A stretch of DNA of 51,133 nucleotides from Tannerellaceae bacterium (GCA_021203545.1 JAJQAZ010000001.1:1-51133), one strand, 5' to 3'; positions 37,889 to 47,532 are shown, counted from the first letter of the stretch. A program made the numbers and translations. Notes: generated from the sequence alone by a model not told the origin.

Positions 37889-38566
37889 TTAATTTCCGGT
37901 CTGCTGATTAAAATAAGCTTCTGCAATCAACAGATCAAAAGGAGTTGTTATTTTTATATTTTCTCTGTTTCCCTCTACCAGCGTAATACGTTCTCCCATG
38001 GCTTCAACAACGGAGGCATCGTCTGTAAAAAAAGGAGAATATTCCTGTTGGTAGGCTTTTTTTATAATCGCTGTGGTAAATACCTGCGGCGTTTGCACAC
38101 AGCAATATTCTTCTCGGTTTACCGGATAACTGGTCTGGCCGTCTATTTTCCGTACCGAATCAACCATACCGGTTACCGGTATGGCCGCACCGTCCGAAGC
38201 TGCCCGGGCAAAACAGGCATTGATAACAGAAGTTGCCACAAAAGGCCGTACCCCGTCATGAACAGCCACCAAACCGGGTAAAGTAACAAATTGTAAACCG
38301 TTTAATACCGAATGGAAACGGGTCTCCCCCCCGTTAGCCACATGGTGGGGAACCCGGAAATTAAGTTCCCGGCACAACATAGTCCAATACGATTGATGCT
38401 CTGCCGGCAAAACAAGCACAATTTCAACCGTTGAATCCCATTGGTAAAAAGCGGTTACCGTATGCATCAGGACAGGTTTCCCCTGAAACGGGATAAATTG
38501 TTTGGGAAGGTCGCTCCCCATACGTAACCCTTTCCCTCCTGCAACCATCAATACATACTTTTTCAT
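37889..38566 (-). CDS. ispD: 2-C-methyl-D-erythritol 4-phosphate cytidylyltransferase
   Basis: Makes CDP-methylerythritol in the non-mevalonate isoprenoid pathway. The 225-aa protein has the nucleotide-binding opening MVAGGKGLRMGSDLPKQFIP, AVHDGVRPFV and TDDASVVEAMG, all standard for IspD. Its start overlaps the xseB stop by 4 nt, so the two are translationally coupled. Confidence 0.94.
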   Translation of the reverse strand: MKKYVLMVAGGKGLRMGSDLPKQFIPFQGKPVLMHTVTAFYQWDSTVEIVLVLPAEHQSYWTMLCRELNFRVPHHVANGGETRFHSVLNGLQFVTLPGLVAVHDGVRPFVATSVINACFARAASDGAAIPVTGMVDSVRKIDGQTSYPVNREEYCCVQTPQVFTTAIIKKAYQQEYSPFFTDDASVVEAMGERITLVEGNRENIKITTPFDLLIAEAYFNQQTGN

Positions 38567-38760
38567 TCCAGTTCGTCCAATACTTTCTTGACCTCTTCGT
38601 CTACTTTGAATAACTTCTCTTTACACAGTTTTATCAGGCGGGTAGCTTCTTTCACCTTTTCAGATAAAATATCTACCTCCAGCTGTCCGCTCTCTATGTC
38701 CACTACGATCTGCCGTAACATTTCAATCGCTTCCTGATATGATTCTTTATTTTTCGACAT
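38563..38760 (-). CDS. xseB: Exodeoxyribonuclease VII small subunit
   Basis: Small coiled-coil subunit that pairs with XseA. The 65-aa protein has the XseB pattern: YQEAIEMLRQIVVDIESGQLEVDILSEKVKEA and LIKLCKEKLFKVDEEV (two helices). It starts 14 nt after xseA. Confidence 0.92.
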   Translation of the reverse strand: MSKNKESYQEAIEMLRQIVVDIESGQLEVDILSEKVKEATRLIKLCKEKLFKVDEEVKKVLDELE

Positions 38761-38774
38761 ATATCTTATTTTCT

Positions 38775-40085
38775 TTAAAGAATTTTTCCTTTTACTTTAC
38801 CGTCGTCAAACCGGATCGTGATATCATCTCCTTTTTCCAGTTCCTCTGCATGTTTTATTATTTTCCCGTCTTTTAAAATCAAACTATATCCCCGTTTCAG
38901 GATGTATTCCGGCGAAACCATTTTGATAAACTGCTCCGTTAGCCCCAGGTACTGCACATTGCTGTTGAGCATTTTCACCGACGAATTCCGCAAAATATTC
39001 TGTACACTCACCACTTCGGCCTTCTTCTTTGCAATCAGATTAATAGCAGCCACCTGTAAATGGTTTCCTATGGAATTTAATGCCGACCGCTCCCGCTCAA
39101 TCCGGTTAGTGGTTATACCCGGAAACCGGGAACCAATGATTTGCAAGTTTCTTTTTTCTATTTCCAGTACTTCTGTTATACTACCGGATACCGCCTGCCG
39201 CAGATCGGTCAGTTCGAAGGCAACCGAAGCCATATAATGGATTAAAAACTCAGCCACTGCCGTCGGTGTTTTTAGTCTTTTATGAGCTACCAGATCAAGA
39301 ATGGTATCATCCCGCTCGTGACCGATACCGGTTAGTACAGGCAGAGGAAACTGTGCACAGTGGGCAGCCAGCGGATAGGAATCAAAACAGTTCAGATCTA
39401 CTGTTGCACCTCCACCCCTGATAATCACCACCACATCAAACAGATCTATATGTTCGTAAACACGGTCCAGTGCCTGAATAATTGACTCTTCTACTTTCTC
39501 TCCCTGCATAAGAGCCGGGAAGAGTTTGGTGTAAAATACAAATCCTTCGTGGTTTGCATGCAGGTGAGTCAGAAAATCTTCATATCCCGCAGCCGTTGGC
39601 GAGGTAATAACAGCAATGCGGTTAGGCAATTCGGGGAATGGGAGTTCCTGGTTGAGTGTAAAAATACCGTCTTCCTGCAACCAACGGATGATCTCTAACC
39701 GTTTCCTGACTATTTCGCCCAATGTATAAGCCGGGTCAATATCAATAACCGTATAACTAATACCATATATCTCATGGTATTCCACCATTACATTGATCAA
39801 CACGCCAAGGCCTGATTCAAACGCCCTGCCGGTTTCCATTTCAAAGTATGGCTTCAGGTATGCAAATGTTTTGGCCCATATGTTAGCGCGGGCACGGGCC
39901 ATAATACGCCCTGTTACCGCATGTTTCTCCACTAATTCGAGATAGCAATGGCCGGAAGACGAATTCATACGAACATCCCACATTTCCGCACGTAACCAAT
40001 AGGTTTCGGAAAAGGAGCTGTTAATAACCCGTTTGATCCGGTTATTAAGTTCCAGTAAACTTAATTCTTCTTTCTTCTGCTGCAT
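38775..40085 (-). CDS. xseA: Exodeoxyribonuclease VII large subunit
   Basis: Catalytic subunit of exonuclease VII, which degrades single-stranded DNA. The 436-aa protein has an N-terminal OB fold (LLELNNRIKRVINSSFSETYWLRAEM), the core with ITSPTAAGYEDF and VVIIRGGGATVDLNCFDSYPLAAHCAQFPLPVLTGIGHERDDTILD, and a helical C-terminal arm. Its ATG directly abuts the stop of the S8 protease gene (TAAATG). Confidence 0.95.
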   Translation of the reverse strand: MQQKKEELSLLELNNRIKRVINSSFSETYWLRAEMWDVRMNSSSGHCYLELVEKHAVTGRIMARARANIWAKTFAYLKPYFEMETGRAFESGLGVLINVMVEYHEIYGISYTVIDIDPAYTLGEIVRKRLEIIRWLQEDGIFTLNQELPFPELPNRIAVITSPTAAGYEDFLTHLHANHEGFVFYTKLFPALMQGEKVEESIIQALDRVYEHIDLFDVVVIIRGGGATVDLNCFDSYPLAAHCAQFPLPVLTGIGHERDDTILDLVAHKRLKTPTAVAEFLIHYMASVAFELTDLRQAVSGSITEVLEIEKRNLQIIGSRFPGITTNRIERERSALNSIGNHLQVAAINLIAKKKAEVVSVQNILRNSSVKMLNSNVQYLGLTEQFIKMVSPEYILKRGYSLILKDGKIIKHAEELEKGDDITIRFDDGKVKGKIL

Positions 40086-41459
40086 TTATATTTCCGAACT
40101 AATTTGAGTTGCTAATTGATATGCTTTTTCCATATCCGGCATCCCATAACCGGTTTCGGCATCCGGACGGGCAAAACCGGAGGATACGGTCCGCATAATT
40201 TCTATTATCTGCAGGTTGGTAAGGCCGGGAAAAGCCTGCCACAAACAAACTCCCAGTCCTGCAACCGTAGGGGTTGAAAAAGAGGTACCGTTTGCATAAC
40301 GGATAGCACCTGTATAATCTATCACCGTACAGGAAGTACCCAGTGCCACAATATCCGGTTTCACCCGGTAATCCGCAGTGAATCCGGTAGAACTGAAAGA
40401 ACTTTTCTTTCCGTCGGTCGTTACGGAACCAACAGTCAGTATATCCCGTACATCCGAAGGAAATGTTATTTTTCCCCATTGATTATTTCCCTCATTCCCG
40501 GCACTGCAAAATATCAATATTCCTTTTTCCGCAGCCTGCTGAGCGGCCCGGCTGATAAAAGCCGTTTGTCCATCAAGGAAAGAGGTATGATAATTCATTT
40601 CATCCTGGTCAAAATGAAAATATCCCAGCGACGAAGTAATAACATCTACTCCTACACTATCCGCATATTCTACCGCTGCCGCCCAGTAATCTTCTTCTAT
40701 CAGATATTCGGAACGGCTATCTTCACTTTTAATCAGCCAATATTCAGCATCGGGTGCCGTACCTACTATCACCCCTGGCAAATTAGTAGCCATACAGGAC
40801 AACACTTTCGTTCCGTGGTCATCGCCCGTAAATACGGTTTCGTCCGGTGCTACAGCGTTGAAGGTTCCTTTCAGATTCAATGAACGGAATACATCCAGCC
40901 TATTCACATTACTGAAACCGGCATCAATTACGGCCACTTTCATTCCGCTACCGGTGTATCCTGCCTTATGCAACCAGATACCATTCAATAACTGTATCTG
41001 CTCATATGCGTATCCATATTTATTATCTACAGGAGTTTTAGAGGTATATAATATGGTAGTATCCTGTCTGGTTGTGTCTGTCATTCGATTTTCGCCTTTC
41101 CATACCCATTTAACAGAGTCTACCATAGAAAGGTTATTGATCTGCTCGCCGATCAAACTATCCGGAGAGGAAACAACTACTGTAGAAAGCCATTTACTCT
41201 GCACTACAGGAGATACGCCCAGCGCACGTAACGAATCTATATAAGCTGCAGCGATAGGAAGATCTGCCGGGGTGATTGCTACCCCACTTTTTGACCTGCG
41301 GTTAATAGCCGCTTCGGTCAAATACTCCTCCGGCCGGTCTACCGTATAGCCGGAATCGCCTTTATCTTTCAGATATACCCTGAAACGATATTCAGTACCG
41401 GCAGAAACCGGCAGAGAAAAGCAAACTATAACAAATAAGATCCAGTATTTGACTTTCAT
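40086..41459 (-). CDS. Secreted subtilisin-like serine protease (S8)
   Basis: A 457-aa exported protease. The signal peptide ends near LPVSA (residue 20) and residues 21-140 look like a pro-region. The catalytic triad is D179 (VAVIDAGFS), H215 (DDHGTKV) and S393 (NGTSFSTPTVAG), with the oxyanion Asn in SAGNEG (N322), so it appears active. It ends soon after the catalytic domain and shows no type IX sorting domain. First gene of a run that continues into xseA, an odd pairing with DNA repair genes that is probably only operon packing. Confidence 0.93.
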   Translation of the reverse strand: MKVKYWILFVIVCFSLPVSAGTEYRFRVYLKDKGDSGYTVDRPEEYLTEAAINRRSKSGVAITPADLPIAAAYIDSLRALGVSPVVQSKWLSTVVVSSPDSLIGEQINNLSMVDSVKWVWKGENRMTDTTRQDTTILYTSKTPVDNKYGYAYEQIQLLNGIWLHKAGYTGSGMKVAVIDAGFSNVNRLDVFRSLNLKGTFNAVAPDETVFTGDDHGTKVLSCMATNLPGVIVGTAPDAEYWLIKSEDSRSEYLIEEDYWAAAVEYADSVGVDVITSSLGYFHFDQDEMNYHTSFLDGQTAFISRAAQQAAEKGILIFCSAGNEGNNQWGKITFPSDVRDILTVGSVTTDGKKSSFSSTGFTADYRVKPDIVALGTSCTVIDYTGAIRYANGTSFSTPTVAGLGVCLWQAFPGLTNLQIIEIMRTVSSGFARPDAETGYGMPDMEKAYQLATQISSEI

Positions 41460-41491
41460 AGATTTAAATTACACGTAAACTCACTCGTATG

Positions 41492-41499
41492 CAAAGATA
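41492..41499 (-). promoter_or_regulatory. -7 box for the S8-xseA-xseB-ispD-recG run
   Basis: Minus-strand TATCTTTG, an exact match, is 32 nt before the protease start and just downstream of the Lrp-gene terminator. No -33 TTTG at the expected spacing. Confidence 0.55.
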
Positions 41500-41510
41500 A
41501 TAATATATAC

Positions 41511-41545
41511 AAAAAATCCCGGCCTCAGGATTACCAAAGCCGGGA
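41511..41545 (-). terminator. Terminator of the Lrp-family gene
   Basis: Minus-strand TCCCGGC and GCCGGGA form a 7-bp stem around a 15-nt loop, followed by six T. Confidence 0.88.
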
Positions 41546-41565
41546 GGAATATCTTTTAGTTCAAT

Positions 41566-42033
41566 TTATTCAGCTGTTGTAAAAATAGGGATTTCCCTTT
41601 TTACACTCTGACGTAAAGAGATAAGTGTTTCCGTAGCTGTTACTCCGTGGATTTCCTGTATCTGTCCGTTCAGCAACTCCATCAGATGTTCGTTATCCCG
41701 GGCATATAATTTGATTAGCATAGTATAAGGCCCTGTTGTAAAATGACACTCTACCACCTCCGGTATTTTCTCAAATTCGGGCACTACATCTTTATACATA
41801 GAACCTTTTTCCAACTTAACACCAATATAGGTGCAGGTGTTAAAACCTAAAATTTTAGGATTAATATGATAACCGGACCCAACTATGACATTCATATCAA
41901 TCATGCGCTGTACCCGCTGATGAATAGCAGCACGGGATACACCACACTCTTCTGCTACATCCTTAAAGGGGATACGGGCATTCCTGGATATAATATTTAA
42001 TATCTGTCTGTCCAGTTTGTCTATCTTCTCCAT
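41566..42033 (-). CDS. Lrp/AsnC family transcriptional regulator
   Basis: A 155-aa regulator with an N-terminal winged helix-turn-helix (LDRQILNIISRNARIPFKDVAEECGVSRAAIHQRVQRM, residues 7-44) and a C-terminal RAM ligand-binding domain (VECHFTTGPYTMLIKLYARDNEHL). Such proteins sense amino acids and often regulate their own gene. It is a single gene with its own promoter and terminator, so the targets are not evident from context. Confidence 0.92.
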   Translation of the reverse strand: MEKIDKLDRQILNIISRNARIPFKDVAEECGVSRAAIHQRVQRMIDMNVIVGSGYHINPKILGFNTCTYIGVKLEKGSMYKDVVPEFEKIPEVVECHFTTGPYTMLIKLYARDNEHLMELLNGQIQEIHGVTATETLISLRQSVKREIPIFTTAE

Positions 42034-42070
42034 GTTATTTGCTTTATAGTATAATTATTGTTTCTAATAT

Positions 42071-42078
42071 CAAAAGTA
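42071..42078 (-). promoter_or_regulatory. -7 box for the Lrp-family gene
   Basis: Minus-strand TACTTTTG matches TAnnTTTG, 37 nt before the start codon. Confidence 0.5.
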
Positions 42079-42136
42079 TATAATTAATTTGAATAACATA
42101 TCATAATGAAAGAAAAAAGTTGTTTTTAAATAATTA

Positions 42137-42176
42137 AGGCGGAAGATTTATGCTATTCAGCATATTTCTCCCGCCT
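42137..42176 (-). terminator. Possible terminator after the FKBP pair
   Basis: AGGCGG and CCGCCT form the base of a long interrupted hairpin with an inner ATGCT-ATTC-AGCAT stem. On the minus strand it is followed by an AT-rich, not purely T, tract. Confidence 0.5.
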
Positions 42177-42201
42177 CACCCTATTAAAAAGGTATAATCT
42201 C

Positions 42202-42906
42202 TTATTCTACGATTTCCAGTAATTCAAGTTCGAATTTCAATACACTGTTAGGAGGAATATTTCCTTGTCCGCGTGGTCCGTAAGCCAGATTCGCAGGAAT
42301 CCAGAATATATATTTTGAACCTACAGGCATAATCTGTAAACCTTCTTTCCAGCCTTCAATCAGGTTAGAAGCCATAAAGGTTGCAGGCTCGCCACGGTCT
42401 ACAGAACTATCAAATACAGTTCCGTCAAGCAATGTACCTGTATAATGTACTTTCACCCGGTTGTCCGGTGTTGGTCTTGGGCCGTCGCCTTCAGTAATTA
42501 CCTGATATTGTAAACCGCTTTCTGTTGTAATTACACCCGGTTTTGTTTTGTTTTCGTCCAGGAATGCTTCACCTTCTTCTTTTGCTTTATTCATCATACG
42601 TTCCTGTACTTCCTGTACGTAAGTATTGATAAATTGCTGTGCATCGGTCACTTTCATTTTATAGCTAGCTGTATCATTATGCAATCCCTGTGCAAAACCT
42701 GCTATTAACGCATCCACATTAATCGGCTCATCGCCCGGGAAATTAGTAAGACTGCTCCGGAACATATCGCCATTTGCCAAACCAATCGCATAACTTACAC
42801 TATCAATACCTTTCGTTAAAGACGGATTTCTTTTTGAATCACAAGAAGAACCTACCACACTTACAGCTACAAGCACTGTAACTAATAATACACTTAATTT
42901 TTTCAT
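42202..42906 (-). CDS. Exported FKBP-type peptidyl-prolyl isomerase (probable lipoprotein)
   Basis: Assists folding of envelope proteins by proline isomerisation. The 234-aa protein starts MKKLSVLLVTVLVAVSVVGSSCDS, a lipoprotein-like signal (C22), then an FkpA-type helical N-domain (SVSYAIGLANGDMFRSS) and an FKBP domain (VKVHYTGTLLDGTVFDSS, FWIPANLAYGPRGQGNIPPNSVLKFELEL). I start at the ATG at 42906; a TTG five codons upstream is less likely. It follows a cytoplasmic paralogue by 16 nt. Confidence 0.92.
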   Translation of the reverse strand: MKKLSVLLVTVLVAVSVVGSSCDSKRNPSLTKGIDSVSYAIGLANGDMFRSSLTNFPGDEPINVDALIAGFAQGLHNDTASYKMKVTDAQQFINTYVQEVQERMMNKAKEEGEAFLDENKTKPGVITTESGLQYQVITEGDGPRPTPDNRVKVHYTGTLLDGTVFDSSVDRGEPATFMASNLIEGWKEGLQIMPVGSKYIFWIPANLAYGPRGQGNIPPNSVLKFELELLEIVE

Positions 42907-42922
42907 TTTTTTATTGACCAAT

Positions 42923-43507
42923 TTATTTAATATCTAACAATTCTACATCAAAAATGAGGGTACTGTTCGGCTCTATCAGATTACCTGCACCCTGTTCGCC
43001 ATACGCCAGGTGAGAAGGAATAAACAATCTCCATTTTGAACCTTTCTCCATTAATTGCAGAGCTTCTACCCAACCCGGTATTACCTGCGAAACGCCAAAC
43101 TCCGCAGGCGAATTCCGTTGTACGGAACTATCAAAGACCGTTCCGTCTATCAGTGTACCATGGTAATGGCAAACTACTTTATCTGTAGCTGCCGGTTTGG
43201 GGCCTTCGCCTTTTTTTAATATTTCATATTGCAATCCGCTGGGAAGTTCTGTTACACCGGCTTTATGCTTATTTATATTCAGAAATTCTTCTCCGGCCTG
43301 TTTATTGATTTCGAGTTTTTCCTGTTGCAAGCCGGTAAAATAGTCTTCAATTACCTGTTTGGCTTCATCATAGCTTATTTCCGGTTTTGTATTATCTAAT
43401 ACTGCTTTCAATCCATCTATAAAATCTTCAATAACAAGATTTTTAATACCTGAACTCCGGAAATTATTTCCAATGCTTAGTCCAAGTGCATAACTAATTT
43501 TATCCAT
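42923..43507 (-). CDS. Cytoplasmic FKBP-type peptidyl-prolyl isomerase
   Basis: A 194-aa paralogue of the downstream gene without a signal peptide (MDKISYALGLSIGNNF). It has the same dimerising helical N-domain and an FKBP domain (VVCHYHGTLIDGTVFDSS, FIPSHLAYGEQGAGNLIEPNSTLIFDVELL). The pair looks like a tandem duplication with one copy exported. Confidence 0.92.
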   Translation of the reverse strand: MDKISYALGLSIGNNFRSSGIKNLVIEDFIDGLKAVLDNTKPEISYDEAKQVIEDYFTGLQQEKLEINKQAGEEFLNINKHKAGVTELPSGLQYEILKKGEGPKPAATDKVVCHYHGTLIDGTVFDSSVQRNSPAEFGVSQVIPGWVEALQLMEKGSKWRLFIPSHLAYGEQGAGNLIEPNSTLIFDVELLDIK

Positions 43508-43534
43508 TATTTTCCTTTAACTTATTATAAGCCA

Positions 43535-43542
43535 CAAAAGTA
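43535..43542 (-). promoter_or_regulatory. -7 box for the FKBP pair
   Basis: Minus-strand TACTTTTG, an exact TAnnTTTG match, 27 nt before the first FKBP start. Confidence 0.5.
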
Positions 43543-43729
43543 ATGCTTTTAAATACATAAACCGCCATTCCGGTAACTTTTTTACACTTTTTACTTCGGG
43601 AAGCGATAAAAAGGAATTGAGTTTCGCAATAAGATAACCCAACAATTAAAAAAACTGCAATTCTCTCCACCCAAAATCCCTAACGCCAGGTACAGGTTAT
43701 CTATCACTGGGAACTAACCTCTCCCCTCA

Positions 43730-44092
43730 TGAGCTACCCTTTACACATATCTTTTTCAGGCCTTAGGCCAATCCTATCTTAGGCCCCGGCAACGCTCTAA
43801 CACTTATACATATCTTTATATACGTTTCGCCCCAGATAAGGGGCAGTTTAGTTTAGCCCACGGCAGAGTGAGCGTAGCGAATGTCACCGTGGGATAAGAC
43901 AGCAAATACGATCTGCGCCCTAAAGGGGCAACTCTATAATTACTAATTAATTATGATGGAGAAAATGGATTTACAATTATTTTTAGCTGGGCCTTCAGCC
44001 CGAATAAATGGGGTATATGCTAACCCACGGTGGCATTCGCTACGCTCACTCTGCCGTGGGCTAAACTAAACTGCCCCTTATCAGGGGCGAAA
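43730..44092. repeat. Composite repeat with 69-bp inverted arms
   Basis: The 809-nt gap between the FKBP gene and carB has no gene. Its core is a 69-bp inverted repeat (43825-43893 and 44024-44092) with about three mismatches around a 130-nt centre. Each arm contains GGGGCAGTTTAGTTTAGCCC and a hairpin formed by CCCACGG and CCGTGGG. A related single copy is at 32607-32720. To the left, 43730-43795 resembles 17837-17906. Confidence 0.85.
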
Positions 44093-44219
44093 TAAATCTT
44101 ACAGAACCTATTCCGCAATGAAATCACTTATTTTTGCTTGAATATCTCAGGCATCTACTCCCAAAAGCATAGGTTTTTAACGGGCTACAAATCCACAGTT
44201 CCCATTTGCCGGGAATTAC

Positions 44220-44277
44220 AAAACAAAATGTGCCAAAAGCCATACATTTTTAAACAGGTAACAGGCTTCTGACACAT
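44220..44277 (-). terminator. Terminator of carB
   Basis: Minus-strand ATGTGTCAGAAGCC pairs with GGCTTTTGGCACAT over 14 positions (two G-U) around a 22-nt loop, followed by TTTGTTTTG-type sequence. The wobbles exist only on the minus strand. Confidence 0.75.
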
Positions 44278-44316
44278 CTTTGATTTATGATAGAATCTTA
44301 AAAAAAAAATCTATTT

Positions 44317-47300
44317 TCAATATTCCTGCCAGCTCTTGATCCGGATATCCGTTTCCTTCATGTTGCAGAATGCATCAATGAAAGCACTTGCCAGGCGGGC
44401 GTTGGTGATTAACGGGATATTATGGTCGATTGCCGCGCGACGGATTTTATAACCATTGGTAAGCTCACGGGTACTGTGATCTTTCGGGATATTTACTACC
44501 AGGTCAAAGGCATGGTTGCTGAATAGATCCATGATATTCAAATCTCCTTCTTCATCCGGCCAGCAAACGGTTGTCGCATTGATTCCGTTATCGTTCAGGA
44601 ATTTAACAGTTCCGGCTGTACCATACAGATTGTATCCTTTCTGATCCAGCAAACGGCAGGACTCCAGCAACTCCACTTTGCTTTTCGCTACTCCTGATGA
44701 AACCAGAATATTTTTCTCCGGAATAGTATTACCAACAGCAATCATAGCAGAAAGTAGTGCTTCGTTGAAATCATCCCCGATACATCCTACCTCACCGGTT
44801 GAACTCATATCTACTCCCAACACCGGGTCGGCCTTGTGCAGACGGGCAAAAGAGAACTGCGAAGCTTTTACACCAATCCAGTCGATATCAAACGCGCTCT
44901 TATCCGGTTTTGAATAAGGTGCATCCAACATGATGCGGGTTGCTGTTTCAATAAAGTTACGTTTCAATACTTTAGATACGAATGGGAAACTACGTGACGC
45001 ACGGAGGTTACACTCTATTACTTTCACATCGTTATTCTTGGCAAGGAACTGAATATTGAACGGCCCGCTGATATTTAACTCCTGCGCGATCTTTTTACTG
45101 ATCTTTTTCACACGGTTAGCCGTTTCGATATATATTTTCTGCGCCGGGAATACCAGTGTAGCATCACCGGAATGAACACCGGCAAACTCTACGTGTTCGG
45201 AGATTGCATATTCCACCACTTCACCATTCATGGCTACGGCATCAAATTCAATTTCTTTGGCTCCCTGAAGGAATTCGGATACAACCACAGGATGCTCTTT
45301 CGATACTTTAGCGGCTAAATCAAGGAATTCAATCATCTGCTCTTTGTTGTAGCAAACATTCATCGCTGCACCACTTAATACATAGGAAGGACGGATCAGG
45401 ATCGGGAAACCGGCTCTTTCAATAAAGGCATCGATCTCTTCCATACTGCTCAACTCTGCCCATAACGGCTGGTCGATACCTAAAGTATCCAACATCGCGG
45501 AGAATTTATGGCGGTTCTCTGCCCGGTCAATCGAAAGCGGCGAAGTTCCAAGGATAGGCACCTGCTGACGGTGTAATTTCATGGCCAGATTGTTCGGGAT
45601 TTGTCCGCCCACTGATACAATTACCCCTTTCGGCGTTTCCAGATCAATGACATCCATTACCCGTTCCAGCGACAATTCATCAAAATAAAGACGGTCGCAC
45701 ATATCGTAATCAGTCGATACGGTTTCCGGGTTATAGTTGATCATAATGGATTTATATCCCAGGTGGCGGGCAGTTTGTGCCGCATTTACCGAACACCAGT
45801 CAAACTCAACCGACGAACCGATACGGTAAGCCCCTGATCCTAAGATGATCACACTCTTATCATTGTTGTAATACGGAATATCATGTTCGCTACCGTCATA
45901 GGTCATATATAGGTAGTTTGTCAGTTCAGGATGCTCCGAAGCAATCGTATTGATCCGTTTTACAGTGGGTAAAACGCCCATTTTTTTACGAAGGTTACGA
46001 ACACGGATGTTCTCTTTTTCCATATTGCCTTCCGGATCTTCTACAAAACGGGCTATCTGGAAGTCAGAGAAACCAAGGCGTTTTGCCTCTTTCATTACTT
46101 CTACCGGAATCTCTTCAATCGCATTGTAACTGCCGATAACTTTACTGTAATCAACAATGTTTTTCAATCCGTTCAGGAACCAATGGCTGATCTTACTCAA
46201 CTCGTGGATACGTTCTACAGTATAGCCTCTTTCAAAAGCCTCGGCCACTGCGAAAATACGCAGGTCGGTCGGGTTAGCCAGCTCTTCATCCAGGTTATCA
46301 AATTCCAGGTCTTTGTTTCCTACAAAACCGTGCATACCCTGTCCGATCATACGCAGGCCTTTCTGTATAATCTCTTCGAAGCTTTTACCGATTGACATGA
46401 TCTCACCTACCGACTTCATGCTGGAACCGATCTGACGGCTCACACCCACAAATTTAGTAAGGTCCCAGCGAGGGATTTTCACAATCATGTAATCTACCTC
46501 GGGTGCTTTGTAGGCAGTATAAGGAGTACCCATTTCACCGATCTCATCCAGGCCATATCCCAGCGCCAGTTTAGCAGCAACGAATACCAGGGGATATCCG
46601 CTTGCTTTCGAAGCCAATGCAGACGAACGGCTCAGGCGGGCGTTTACCTCAATCACACGGTAGTCGTTGGTATCCGAGTTGAATGCATATTGGATGTTAC
46701 ACTCCCCTACTATTCCCAGGTGGCGGATTGTTTTAATAGAAAGTTCCTGCAACATGGTTAACTCTGCATCTGTCAGTGAGCAGGTCGGAGCCACTACGAT
46801 ACTTTCGCCGGTATGTACTCCCAGCGGATCTACATTTTCCATGCTAACCACCGTAAAACAGTGGTCGTTCTTATCGCGGATCACCTCGAACTCAATCTCT
46901 TTCCAGCCCTTTAAAGACTCTTCCACAAGGATTTGTGAAGAGTAAGCAAAAGCACTTTCTGCCAAGGTACGGAGTTCGGCTTCATCTTTACAGATACCGC
47001 TTCCCAATCCACCCAGCGCATACGCCGAACGGATCATTACCGGAAAACCGATACGGTTTGCGGCAGCAATCGCATCTTCCATGCTTTCTACGGCCTGGCT
47101 TATAGGAGTTTTAATCTCTTTTTCGTCCAGTTTCTTTACAAAAAGATCCCGGTCTTCGGTGTACATGATCGCTTCCACAGAAGTACCCAACACTTTCACT
47201 CCATATTTTTCGAGTGTTCCGTCAGTATATAATTGCGTACCGCAATTCAACGCGGTTTGTCCGCCAAAAGCCAACAGAATACCATCCGGTTGCTCTTTTT

Positions 47301-47532
47301 TAATTACTTCCTCTACAAAGTAAGGAGTGATCGGCAGGAAATATACTTTATCAGCAATCCCTTCCGATGTCTGGATCGTCGCGATGTTCGGATTCAACAA
47401 GACGGTGCTGATCCCTTCCTCACGCAATGCTTTCAATGCCTGGGAACCGGAATAGTCAAACTCACCGGCCTGCCCGATCTTTAACGCCCCGGATCCTAAT
47501 ACGATCACTTTTTTAATACCACTTTCTGACAT
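44317..47532 (-). CDS. carB: Carbamoyl-phosphate synthase large subunit
   Basis: Makes carbamoyl phosphate for pyrimidine and arginine synthesis. The 1071-aa protein shows the two duplicated halves, each with an ATP-grasp domain (GSGALKIGQAGEFDYSGSQA and GSGAYRIGSSVEFDWCSVNA; VRSAYALGGLGSG-like and LIRPSYVLSGAAMNV), and a C-terminal MGS-like allosteric domain. carA is not adjacent; the gene stands alone between a leader and a terminator. A weak hairpin (TAATAAC and GTTATTA) sits right before the ATG. Expression is probably controlled through the leader at 47533-47765. Confidence 0.96.
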   Translation of the reverse strand: MSESGIKKVIVLGSGALKIGQAGEFDYSGSQALKALREEGISTVLLNPNIATIQTSEGIADKVYFLPITPYFVEEVIKKEQPDGILLAFGGQTALNCGTQLYTDGTLEKYGVKVLGTSVEAIMYTEDRDLFVKKLDEKEIKTPISQAVESMEDAIAAANRIGFPVMIRSAYALGGLGSGICKDEAELRTLAESAFAYSSQILVEESLKGWKEIEFEVIRDKNDHCFTVVSMENVDPLGVHTGESIVVAPTCSLTDAELTMLQELSIKTIRHLGIVGECNIQYAFNSDTNDYRVIEVNARLSRSSALASKASGYPLVFVAAKLALGYGLDEIGEMGTPYTAYKAPEVDYMIVKIPRWDLTKFVGVSRQIGSSMKSVGEIMSIGKSFEEIIQKGLRMIGQGMHGFVGNKDLEFDNLDEELANPTDLRIFAVAEAFERGYTVERIHELSKISHWFLNGLKNIVDYSKVIGSYNAIEEIPVEVMKEAKRLGFSDFQIARFVEDPEGNMEKENIRVRNLRKKMGVLPTVKRINTIASEHPELTNYLYMTYDGSEHDIPYYNNDKSVIILGSGAYRIGSSVEFDWCSVNAAQTARHLGYKSIMINYNPETVSTDYDMCDRLYFDELSLERVMDVIDLETPKGVIVSVGGQIPNNLAMKLHRQQVPILGTSPLSIDRAENRHKFSAMLDTLGIDQPLWAELSSMEEIDAFIERAGFPILIRPSYVLSGAAMNVCYNKEQMIEFLDLAAKVSKEHPVVVSEFLQGAKEIEFDAVAMNGEVVEYAISEHVEFAGVHSGDATLVFPAQKIYIETANRVKKISKKIAQELNISGPFNIQFLAKNNDVKVIECNLRASRSFPFVSKVLKRNFIETATRIMLDAPYSKPDKSAFDIDWIGVKASQFSFARLHKADPVLGVDMSSTGEVGCIGDDFNEALLSAMIAVGNTIPEKNILVSSGVAKSKVELLESCRLLDQKGYNLYGTAGTVKFLNDNGINATTVCWPDEEGDLNIMDLFSNHAFDLVVNIPKDHSTRELTNGYKIRRAAIDHNIPLITNARLASAFIDAFCNMKETDIRIKSWQEY

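Noticed and set aside
43508-44316. A hidden gene in the 809-nt gap before carB
   Set aside because: No frame over 60 codons with protein-like content; the space is filled by repeats and the carB terminator.
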